A stretch of DNA of 64,000 nucleotides, taken from assembly GCA_041583495.1 (NCBI GenBank), contig JBFHFS010000006.1:71633-135632 (forward strand), given 5' to 3'. The position numbers and the translations under genes are program-made. The notes under the pieces were generated by a model. That model searched no databases, was not told the DNA's origin, and saw only the letters and a list, made by a program, of their open reading frames with translations. Shown here piece by piece: positions 54,312 to 62,100 of this stretch. Each line of letters starts with the position of its first letter. Within the stretch, counting starts at the first letter, position 1. The DNA comes from JBFHFS01 sp041583495. GTDB lineage: Bacteria; Bacteroidota; Bacteroidia; Bacteroidales; Marinilabiliaceae.

Positions 54312-54512
54312 ACCCCGAAGGGGTTTTACCCTGATTAACCGTGGGAGCAACCCACGGTTAAGACATGAAAACTCTCTGGCAACCCCGGAGGGGTTGAATA
54401 ATTAACCCGATGTACAAGTTTAATATTCAGCCCCTTCAGGGCTGTGGTATTCAGGTCATAGTCTACCGTGGGTTAGCACCCACGGTTATTCATATTTTGC
54501 CACTCTGTGGCA
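54312..54512. repeat. cluster of five short palindromes (REP-like or small mobile element)
   Basis: Five hairpins follow one another in 200 bases: ACCCCGAAGGGGT at 54312, TAACCGTGGG/CCCACGGTTA at 54336-54360, AACCCCGGAGGGGTT at 54381, CAGCCCCTTCAGGGCTG at 54428, and ACCGTGGGT/ACCCACGGT at 54465-54486; a sixth small stem TGCCAC/GTGGCA lies at 54498-54512. The CCGTGGG stems occur twice, and CCCC-GGGG stems alternate with them. This regular layout resembles REP/BIME-type arrays or a non-autonomous element. The cluster ends about 50 bases before the nucleosidase start. Confidence 0.7.
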
Positions 54513-54563
54513 GGATTAATGTTGAAATCAAACGCAGAAGCAATAAGCCAGGATAATAAATTA

Positions 54564-55280
54564 ATGATGAAGATTAAAAGAGTTTTATTTATTGTAGCGA
54601 TGCAGGTGGAAGCTCAACCGCTTATCGACCATTTTTCTTTAACGGAAGATAGCACCTTTGCGCCTCATCTTCCTGCCTGCGCCTGGATAGGAGAGTATAA
54701 GAACTTGTCCCTGATGGTGGTGGTCAACGGGAAGGATGAGGAGACCGGGATGGATCTGATCGGCACGCAGGCTGCTACTCTGTCGACTCATGTGGCCATC
54801 GAAACTTACCACCCTCACCTGTTGATCAATGCAGGAACTGCCGGTGGTTTTGGTGCCAATGGGTCTGAGATCGGAGATATTTACCTGAGCCACAAAGAGG
54901 TGGTTTTTCACGACCGCCGGGTACCCGTGGATAAGTGGGAACGCCAATGTATTGGTTACTACCCGGTTTGGGACGTGACGAGGCTGGCCCACCTCGGGTT
55001 TAAAACCGGGGTGGTCACAACCGGAAATTCCCTGGACATGCCTCCTGTGGATGAACAGAGAATCAAGGCCATCGGGGGGGAGGTAAAGGATATGGAAGCT
55101 GCGGCTGTGGCCTGGGTGGCAAAGATTCACCAGGTGCCCATGTTTTGTGTTAAAGCCATCACCGATCTCATGGATTCGGGTATTCCTACCTCCCAGGAGT
55201 TTCAAACCAACCTCAATCTGGCTACCCAAAACCTGAGAGAGGCTTGTTTTAAGATTGTGGAGGAATTTACAAAACGGTAA
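54564..55280 (+). CDS. 5'-methylthioadenosine/S-adenosylhomocysteine nucleosidase-like protein
   Basis: The ATG at 54564 is chosen; an in-frame ATG at 54507 lies inside the last palindrome of the repeat cluster and adds 19 residues unlike the family. The 238-residue protein fits the PNP/UDP nucleoside phosphorylase fold: VLFIVAMQVEAQPLIDHF at the start, INAGTAGGFG, the purine/ribose-site VKDMEAAAVAWVA with the conserved Met-Glu, and VKAITDLMD with the catalytic Asp. MTA/SAH nucleosidases recycle methylthioadenosine and S-adenosylhomocysteine. The VKDMEAAAVA form is reminiscent of plant-type MTA nucleosidases, so SAH activity is less certain. Confidence 0.85.
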   Translation: MMKIKRVLFIVAMQVEAQPLIDHFSLTEDSTFAPHLPACAWIGEYKNLSLMVVVNGKDEETGMDLIGTQAATLSTHVAIETYHPHLLINAGTAGGFGANGSEIGDIYLSHKEVVFHDRRVPVDKWERQCIGYYPVWDVTRLAHLGFKTGVVTTGNSLDMPPVDEQRIKAIGGEVKDMEAAAVAWVAKIHQVPMFCVKAITDLMDSGIPTSQEFQTNLNLATQNLREACFKIVEEFTKR

Positions 55281-55461
55281 ATTGTCTGGTTATTGTTAGC
55301 GAACCGCTGGTGAAACAGAATAGGGATTGATGATTCCCGTGCTTATGTCGGGAATGGTAAAAATATTGCTTTCATAAAGTTCTGTTGTTGGATTTACCTG
55401 AAAAGTGTCTGTCAGATGAACCCAATTTTCAATAGCTAAAATGTAAAACGTAATTTTATTG

Positions 55462-55469
55462 TACCTTTG
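55462..55469 (+). promoter_or_regulatory. candidate -7 box TACCTTTG upstream of the cyclophilin gene
   Basis: TACCTTTG matches the Bacteroidota -7 consensus TAnnTTTG exactly and lies 65 bases before the cyclophilin start. No good TTG was seen at the -33 position, so support is partial. Confidence 0.45.
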
Positions 55470-55534
55470 TGTGGAATTCAGAGGCAAGATGTCTCTTTGT
55501 GCTGATATAAAGGGAATAATATAAATACAGAGTT

Positions 55535-55987
55535 ATGGAAAAAGCAGAAATACACACCGCAAAAGGCGTGATGAAAGTGGAATTTTATCACAACGATGCC
55601 CCCGCAACGGTGGCAAATTTTATTAAACTGAGTAAAGAAGGGTTTTACGATGGATTGGCCTTTCACCGTGTGATCCCGGATTTTGTAATTCAGGGAGGAT
55701 GTCCTCTATCAAAGGATATGAGCAATCCAAGGGTAGGAACAGGGGGCCCGGGCTACCAAATAAAGTGCGAGTTGGACGGCGAGAATCAGTATCATGACCG
55801 CGGCGTTCTCAGTATGGCACATGCCGGAAGAGATACCGGTGGATCGCAGTTCTTTGTTTGCCATGGCCGGCAAAACACCCAACATCTCGACCGTCAACAC
55901 ACATGTTTTGGGAAAGTATATGAGGGCCTAGAGGTGATTGATGCCATTAGAGCAGGAGATAAAATTGAGAAAATTGTGATTGTTTAA
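55535..55987 (+). CDS. cyclophilin-type peptidyl-prolyl cis-trans isomerase, cytoplasmic
   Basis: The 150-residue protein has no signal peptide and consists of one short cyclophilin domain: APATVANFIKLSKEGFYDG, FHRVIPDFVIQGGCP with the catalytic Arg, GGPGYQIKCE, RGVLSMAHAGRDTGGSQFFV and HTCFGKVYEGLEVIDAI. The sequence is compact like other bacterial cyclophilins of PpiB type. It catalyses proline isomerisation during folding. It stands 38 bases upstream of the DUF3127 gene and may share a transcript with it. Confidence 0.94.
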   Translation: MEKAEIHTAKGVMKVEFYHNDAPATVANFIKLSKEGFYDGLAFHRVIPDFVIQGGCPLSKDMSNPRVGTGGPGYQIKCELDGENQYHDRGVLSMAHAGRDTGGSQFFVCHGRQNTQHLDRQHTCFGKVYEGLEVIDAIRAGDKIEKIVIV

Positions 55988-56024
55988 TAAGGGACTAAGC
56001 CCTTAAGAAAGAAAATTAAGTAAT

Positions 56025-56399
56025 ATGAATTTTGAAATTTCAGGAAGCCTGATTTTAAAAGAGGATATCACAGAGATCTCCTCAAAATTTCGGAAGCGTG
56101 AATTTGTGATCGAAGTGACCAATGAACGCAACACCGATTGGAACGACTTTATCAAATTTCAACTCACACAGGATCGCTGTGAGTTGATCGATCCTTTTAA
56201 TGTGGGAGACCAATTGAAAGTTAGCTTTAACATTCGTGGCAGAAAGTGGGAGAAGGATGGACGCGTCAATTATTTCTCCAATCTGGAAGCCTGGAGGGTT
56301 GAGAAAGCCGGCGATGCACCCGCTGCAGGTGCGGCCAATCCGGAGTATTCCTCCGCCGATATTCCCCCAGCCGGTGACGACGAGGATCTTCCCTTTTAA
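56025..56399 (+). CDS. DUF3127 protein, OB-fold single-stranded-nucleic-acid-binding-like
   Basis: The 124-residue protein matches DUF3127, a small family common in Bacteroidota: MNFEISGSLILKEDITEISS, KREFVIEVTN, DWNDFIKFQLTQDRCELID, VGDQLKVSFNIRGRKWEKDG and YFSNLEAWRV. The strand pattern resembles an OB fold, and the acidic tail ending DDEDLPF recalls the C-terminal tip of single-stranded DNA-binding proteins (DDDLPF-type). A nucleic-acid role is therefore reasonable but unproven. It follows the cyclophilin gene and is ended by a strong terminator. Confidence 0.85.
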   Translation: MNFEISGSLILKEDITEISSKFRKREFVIEVTNERNTDWNDFIKFQLTQDRCELIDPFNVGDQLKVSFNIRGRKWEKDGRVNYFSNLEAWRVEKAGDAPAAGAANPEYSSADIPPAGDDEDLPF

Positions 56400-56437
56400 C
56401 GTAGAAAATAACGATCAAAGAATCACTGTTTAATAAT

Positions 56438-56469
56438 AAAAAGAGTCCCGCGAAATCGGGACTCTTTTT
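56438..56469. terminator. intrinsic terminator between the DUF3127 gene and the T9SS module
   Basis: AAAAAGAGTCCCG at 56438-56450 and CGGGACTCTTTTT at 56457-56469 form a perfect 13-base stem with a 6-base loop and T-runs on both strands. It sits between convergent genes and can end both transcripts. Confidence 0.9.
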
Positions 56470-56521
56470 ATTTGGTGCCGGATTTATTTTGTGGTGAATG
56501 GTTTCAGGGGATATGCCGGGC

Positions 56522-58087
56522 CTACCGGGGGCTCATCGGAATTTCCAGTTTAAGGCTTCTGTGCCCTTTTATATCATTTGGGTTTATTTGCTTTTCCTGT
56601 GGTTGGAACAATCGTTTCATGAACGAGAGGGTTGAATAGTTGCCGGTCTTCATATAAAACTCAAACCGACCATCCGGTCCGGTAATCCATTCGCCGGAGC
56701 TTAATCCATTCGTGTTGAGTGTGATGTATACCTGGTCGAGAGGTTCTCCAGTCACTTCATCCACCACCACTCCCGTGATCCGGGTGTATTCCAGTTTCCG
56801 GGTGCGGCTAAAGGCATAAAGGTCATCGTTGCCTTTCCCTCCGGGTCGGTTGGATGCAAAATAGCCGCTGGTTTCATCGCCGATGAACCAGATGCTGAAG
56901 TCGTCGTAAGGCGAGTTTAAAAAGGCTCCGGCATTAATGGGGGGCCAAAATTCATTGTCGTCCCATTGTGCCAAAAAGATATCCAGCCCTCCTAATCCGG
57001 GATGGCCATCTGAAGCGAAATAGAGATCGCCGTTTTTGGTGATGAAGGGGAACACCTCATTGCCGGGGGTGTTTATGGTTGGCCCCAGGTTAACGGGAGA
57101 GGAGAGAAAACCCTTTCGTTGTTGGCTGTAATACAGATCGAGTCCGCCGTATCCACCCGGCATATCCGAGGCAAAGAAGAGGGTTTTCCCATCTTTCGAG
57201 AAAGCCGGGTGCATAATGGAATATTCCTGTGCTCTGAGTGGAAGAAAGGAAGGCCGTGAGCTCCATTCACCCTTTACCAGGTTAAAAACCAGAATGTCGA
57301 GGTTTTGTTGTTGATCTTTTGAGCTGTTCTGAACATTGGAGGTGACATACATCCTGAGTCCGTCAGGACTGAAAGCTACCGGCCCGTCATTTAGTGCACT
57401 CCAGGTGTTGGGAGCAAAGGGAACGGGTTTATCCATCGAGGTAAAATCCAAAATGGTAGAGGCATAGAGATCAAAAAATGGTTGTCGGTTGCGCACGTCA
57501 CGTCGATTAATGATGGACCGGTCCCTTTGGTTGGAGGTGAATACCAGCTGGTCGTTGTGGATGGTAGGCCCAAATTCAGAGGCGGAAGTGTTGATGTTCA
57601 GTAGATAAAGACTCCACAAGGCCGAATCCTGCTTTATTGTCAGCAGAAAATCTTCAGTAGAAAGCCCGTTGATGCGGGGGGATTTGCCAACCAGTGACCG
57701 GTAACGCTGGATGTTCTTTTCGGCTTCCTCGTATCTTTTCAGCTTTTCCAGTTCTTTGGCTAAATGGTAATAGGTCTCTTTTTCAACATCGGGAAAGGCC
57801 AGGGTTTTTTGATACCACTCTACGGCCTGCGTGGGCTGATCGAGCAGGCGATAGCAGTCGGCTATTTTTCGGGTAACATAATAGTACGACTCCCCCCTAT
57901 TCAGGAGTTTTGTGTAGGCATTGAGGGCCTTGGTATAGTCGTAGGCCTTGAGCCAGTTGTCGGCTTTCTTCATAAGTCTGGACGGTTCCTGAGCACCCGT
58001 AAGGGTGGGAACCGCTAGAATTAGAATTAAAGCAATGCTAAAAATAGCGCGGGCTCTTGATTTTTTCTTTTTTGAAATTAAATTCAT
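56522..58087 (-). CDS. TPR and PD40 beta-propeller protein of a T9SS/gliding-type module, without OmpA domain
   Basis: The 521-residue protein has a signal peptide (FSIALILILAVPTLTG), then a tetratricopeptide-like region (YTKALNAYTKLLNRGES, ADCYRLLDQPTQAVEWYQK, residues 45-135), a PD40/WD40-like propeller (residues 165-420, for example AFSKDGKTLFFASDMPGG, NGDLYFASDGHPGLGG, GYFASNRPGGKGNDDLY) and a carboxypeptidase-regulatory-like sandwich (ITGVVVDEVTGEPLDQVYI). Relatives such as PorE continue with an OmpA peptidoglycan-binding domain; here the protein stops before it with a natural-looking end. The start overlaps the end of the porP/sprF gene by 50 bases. It probably belongs to the outer-membrane apparatus handling the giant adhesin upstream on the same strand. 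Confidence 0.85.
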   Translation of the reverse strand: MNLISKKKKSRARAIFSIALILILAVPTLTGAQEPSRLMKKADNWLKAYDYTKALNAYTKLLNRGESYYYVTRKIADCYRLLDQPTQAVEWYQKTLAFPDVEKETYYHLAKELEKLKRYEEAEKNIQRYRSLVGKSPRINGLSTEDFLLTIKQDSALWSLYLLNINTSASEFGPTIHNDQLVFTSNQRDRSIINRRDVRNRQPFFDLYASTILDFTSMDKPVPFAPNTWSALNDGPVAFSPDGLRMYVTSNVQNSSKDQQQNLDILVFNLVKGEWSSRPSFLPLRAQEYSIMHPAFSKDGKTLFFASDMPGGYGGLDLYYSQQRKGFLSSPVNLGPTINTPGNEVFPFITKNGDLYFASDGHPGLGGLDIFLAQWDDNEFWPPINAGAFLNSPYDDFSIWFIGDETSGYFASNRPGGKGNDDLYAFSRTRKLEYTRITGVVVDEVTGEPLDQVYITLNTNGLSSGEWITGPDGRFEFYMKTGNYSTLSFMKRLFQPQEKQINPNDIKGHRSLKLEIPMSPR

Positions 58088-58985
58088 AGTTGATCATTAG
58101 TTCGTGGGTGCCGCTGTGAAAGCTTCTGAGTTCGTTGGTGTTCATGTCAAAGGCATATCCAAAGCGAAGTTGAGGGGTGATTTGTATGTGGCTGATGGCC
58201 CCCAGGGCATCTCCCGGCCTGATCATTCCTCCTATCCACAAGGTTTCTTTTATTAGAAAGGTGGCGCTCAGATCAATGGACAGAGGGGCCGCCTGGGTAA
58301 ATCGTGTCAGAAACGAGGGCTTAAGTTTAAGCCCCGGGGAAAGATCAAATACCAGTCCCCCCATGACGAGAAAGAGTCTTTGTTCACTGCCAGGATCTTC
58401 GGTTTGCACATCCCCCGAATCGGAGAACTTATTTTCGAAGAGCCGGGGTATCGAGATGCCCGCATAGAAGCGGTCGCTGTACATAAAAGTCCCAAATCCA
58501 AAGTTAGGCAGCCAATCGTTGGTGGCAGCCGTATTATAGGCTGGATCGTCCGATCCTATTTCCAATAGGAACTCTGTATAATCAACCTGGAAATGAGTCA
58601 TCCCGCCGCGAAGGGCCATCGAGAGGTTTATGGTTTCGCTCAACTGTAAACGATAGGCATAATCGATCCAGGCCGCGCTGTTTTTTACCGGACCTATTCG
58701 GTCATGGATAAGGGTAAGGCCGGCACCAAAGTTAAGATGACTTACCGGTGAGTGAATCGAAAAGGTTTGCGTGGAGGGGGCCCCATCGAACCCTACCCAT
58801 TGGTGTCGCGACAACAACATGGTGCTCAGCATCCCACGGGTGCCGGCGTAGGCTGGGTTTAGAGCCAATGTATTGAACATGTATTGGGTGTAGATGGGAT
58901 CCTGCTGCGCGGTCACCTGTCCGGTGCCTGTGAACAGCAATATCCCGGTTACAGCAATCCAATAATATCGTATTATAAATTTCAT
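58038..58985 (-). CDS. PorP/SprF-family T9SS outer-membrane protein
   Basis: The 315-residue protein has a signal peptide ending near VTAQQ and the hallmark PorP/SprF start DPIYTQYMFNTLALNPAYAGTRG, followed by SRHQWVGFDGAPSTQTFSIH. The rest is beta-barrel-like. SprF helps secrete or attach SprB-type adhesins that carry a type B sorting domain. The partner adhesin gene ends 174 bases upstream on the same strand, matching the usual sprB-sprF layout, and the PD40 gene overlaps its 3' end. The gene is complete. Confidence 0.93.
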   Translation of the reverse strand: MKFIIRYYWIAVTGILLFTGTGQVTAQQDPIYTQYMFNTLALNPAYAGTRGMLSTMLLSRHQWVGFDGAPSTQTFSIHSPVSHLNFGAGLTLIHDRIGPVKNSAAWIDYAYRLQLSETINLSMALRGGMTHFQVDYTEFLLEIGSDDPAYNTAATNDWLPNFGFGTFMYSDRFYAGISIPRLFENKFSDSGDVQTEDPGSEQRLFLVMGGLVFDLSPGLKLKPSFLTRFTQAAPLSIDLSATFLIKETLWIGGMIRPGDALGAISHIQITPQLRFGYAFDMNTNELRSFHSGTHELMINYEFNFKKEKIKSPRYF

Positions 58986-59158
58986 ATATCAGTAGGTTAT
59001 TCTCGTGAAAAGCCTTGTTGCTCTGAATCCGGAGTCCTGAACCCCAAACTCAAAACCATGAGCCTTTTTTTGTGCTGCACCTCTGGTGCTTTTTCTGCCT
59101 TCTGTTTCTCCTCAATCTTCTTTTTCAATCTTCTGTCTTTCGTCTTCCAACTCCCCAA

Positions 59159-62100
59159 TCATCTCTTTATATATACGGTTCCCTTTTCAACTCTTTCACC
59201 CAGTTTTAAAATATAGAAATAGGTTCCTTCGGCGAGTTGATCAGAGCCCAACATACCGCTGCTGCCTCTACCGTCCCAGGTATTGTCGTATCCCTTTTTG
59301 TGATACACCAGGCCACCCCAGCGGTTGTAAATGAACAGCTCATTAGTGGGAAAATCGCTTATCCCTGGTATCACCCAGGTATCGTTAATCAGGTCGCCGT
59401 TGGGTGAAAAGGTAGAGGGCACTTTTAATCGATCTCCGCAATCGTCGAAGGCGTCCCTATAGTTAGGAAGTCCATCGTTGTCGCAATCTTCGAACCCTTC
59501 CACACTATCGTTGATGCCGTCGTTGTCCGAGTCCGAATCGAGGTAGTCGGGAGTGCCGTCCCCATCGGTATCTCTATAGGGCTCATTGCAAATGTCCAGG
59601 GTTCCGGCTTCAATGCTGTCGGGAATGTTGTCTCCGTCGGAATCGCCTTCTAAAATGTCGGGGATGTGGTTCCCATTCAGGTCGGCCGGTATAATAAACA
59701 CAACTACCAATGCCGTGTCGCAGGCCCCCAGTGGATCACAGACCCTATATTCCAGTAGGTCGGTGTTGCAATAGACATCCGTTTGAGCCTGGTAAGTGAG
59801 GCTGCCATTGGGGTCGAGTTGGATGGTTCCGTAAAGGGTTTCTGTTTCGGAAATTAACGTGTAGGTGAGAGCCTGGCCTTCTGCATCGGCATCGTTTTCG
59901 GCTACCCAAATTGAGCCAAGGGTACCGTCCATTACTCTAAGGGTGTCGTTAACTGCCAGGGGGGCGGTATTGCCTGCGGTAACCTGCAGGGTCACCAGAG
60001 CCGTGGCACAAGCACCTTCGGTGTCGCAAATGCGATAAGTAAATTCATCAACCCCGAAAAAGTCGGCAACGGGTTGATAAAATATCTCTCCGGTTTGTGG
60101 ATCCACATTTGTGGAGCCATGGACAGGGTTTACGGTAACCGTTAGTGTCGACGGATCGATATTGTCTTCCGGATCGGTGTCGTTGGCCAAAACAGCAAGC
60201 CAGGCGCCTGTTGCTCCTAACTGAGCGTAGGCATCCGGGAAGGCGTTGGGAGGGTCGTTTTGGGCCACTACTTCAATGGTTACCGTGGCCTCCATAAAGG
60301 CCCCTGTGGGGTCGGATACACGATAAACAAATTGATCGTTGCCATGATAATTTACATCAGGTTGGTAGTTAAAGGTTTGTGATTCTGGTATTTCGGTAAT
60401 GGTTCCGTGTCCGGGTTCTGAAACCAGGGTGAGGATCCATGTGGAGCGATCATGATCCACGTCCGTATCGTTGGCCAAAACATCCAGAACCACTTGGGTG
60501 TCTTCATTGGTCTGGAAAAAATCATCGGTTGCCACAGGGGCATCGTTAACCCCAAGTACTACAATGGTGACGGTGGCTTGATCCACCGAATCCACGGGGC
60601 TGGTGATTTGATAGACAAAGGTGTCGGAACCAAAATAATCGGGATCGGGCTGATAGGTGAAGCCTCCGGGACTGAATTCATCAGTGAGACTTCCGTGAAG
60701 CGGGCCGGAGACCACTGTAAGGGTCATCGTTTCAATATCGTGGTCGGCATCCGAATCGTTGGTCAGAACATCCAAAAACAAGGGCGTGTCCTCATTGGTT
60801 TCATAGCGATCGTCTACGGCAATAGGTGGGTCGTTAACCGGGCGTACCTCAATAGAAACGGTGGCTTCTCCTGAGGCGCCATCCGGGTCGGTCAGTCGGT
60901 AAACAAAGCTGTCGTTGCCAAAATAATTGGCTGCAGGACGATAGTTAAAACCGCGTGGGTTTAACTCTTCGAACAGGGTTCCGTGCTCTGGTCCGGAAAC
61001 CAGGGATATGGTCAGGGAGGATAGGACGTTGTCGACATCCACATCGTTGTTCAGAATGTCCATGAACAGTTGGGTGTCTTCGTCGGTTTGGAATGCATCA
61101 TTTACCGCCGATGGGGCATCGTTCTCAGGTAAGACGGTGAGGTCTACACGGGCTTCATCGCAGTATCCGTCCTCGTCGCACACACGGTAAACCAGGTGGT
61201 CGGTGCCATAAAAGTTAGCCGCCGGGGTATAGATAAGGCTTCCGCTTACGGCAGAAACCGAAACGGTGCCGTTGACGGGAGGCGTAATAATGCGGACCGA
61301 ACCCGGATTCAGGTTGTTCTGTGGATCGGTGTCGTTGTCCAGGATGTTAATGGTCACCGCTCTGTCCTCGGTGGTTTCCGCGAGGTCGTCCATAGCCGTT
61401 GGGGCCTCGTTGGAGACGATAACGGTGATGGTGGAGAGGTTGCTTCTTAATCCATCCTCATCTGATATTCGGTATTGGAAGGTGGCTGTGCCGGTGAAGC
61501 CCGTCAAAGGCGTAAATATAATTTGTGTGAGCGCAGTGGTTTGCTCCACCGTTCCCACATGCGACAGCTGGATAATCTGAAGGGTGGCGTAGTCCTGATT
61601 GTTTTCAGCGTCCGAAACCAACCCGGTCAATGAGATGGTGAGGGGGGTATTTTCCCTGGTGGTGTACCCGGCATCAATGGTCACTGGGGCATCGGGGACG
61701 GGAATTACCTCGATGTTAACCGTGGCAGTGTTGCTGATCAGGTTTGTTCGGTCACGGACGGTGTAGGTAAATTGGTCGTTGCCAAAAAAGTTGAGGGCTG
61801 GTGTGTAGGTGACCACTCCGGATGCGCCCACCGAAACTGCTCCATTTTCCGGAAAGGACTGTATGGTTATGGTTTCCGGGTTGATGTCGGTGTCAATATC
61901 GTTGCCTAAAACATTGATGGCAACGGGTGTGTCCTCATTGGTTCTGCCCTCATCATCAACGGCGGTAGGTGAACGTTGGGTTACTTCCAGATAGATCCAC
62001 GCCGTGTCGGTTAGCGCCGGAAGGGGATTCCCGCGGTCGGCAATCACATAGCGGGCCGTGTCTCTTCCAAAAAAGTTGTTGAACGGGCTGTAATTGATTT

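Noticed and set aside
54301..54515. CRISPR array, considered because of repeated short motifs
   Set aside because: The units are palindromes of two kinds with unequal spacing, not identical direct repeats with unique spacers, and no cas gene is near.
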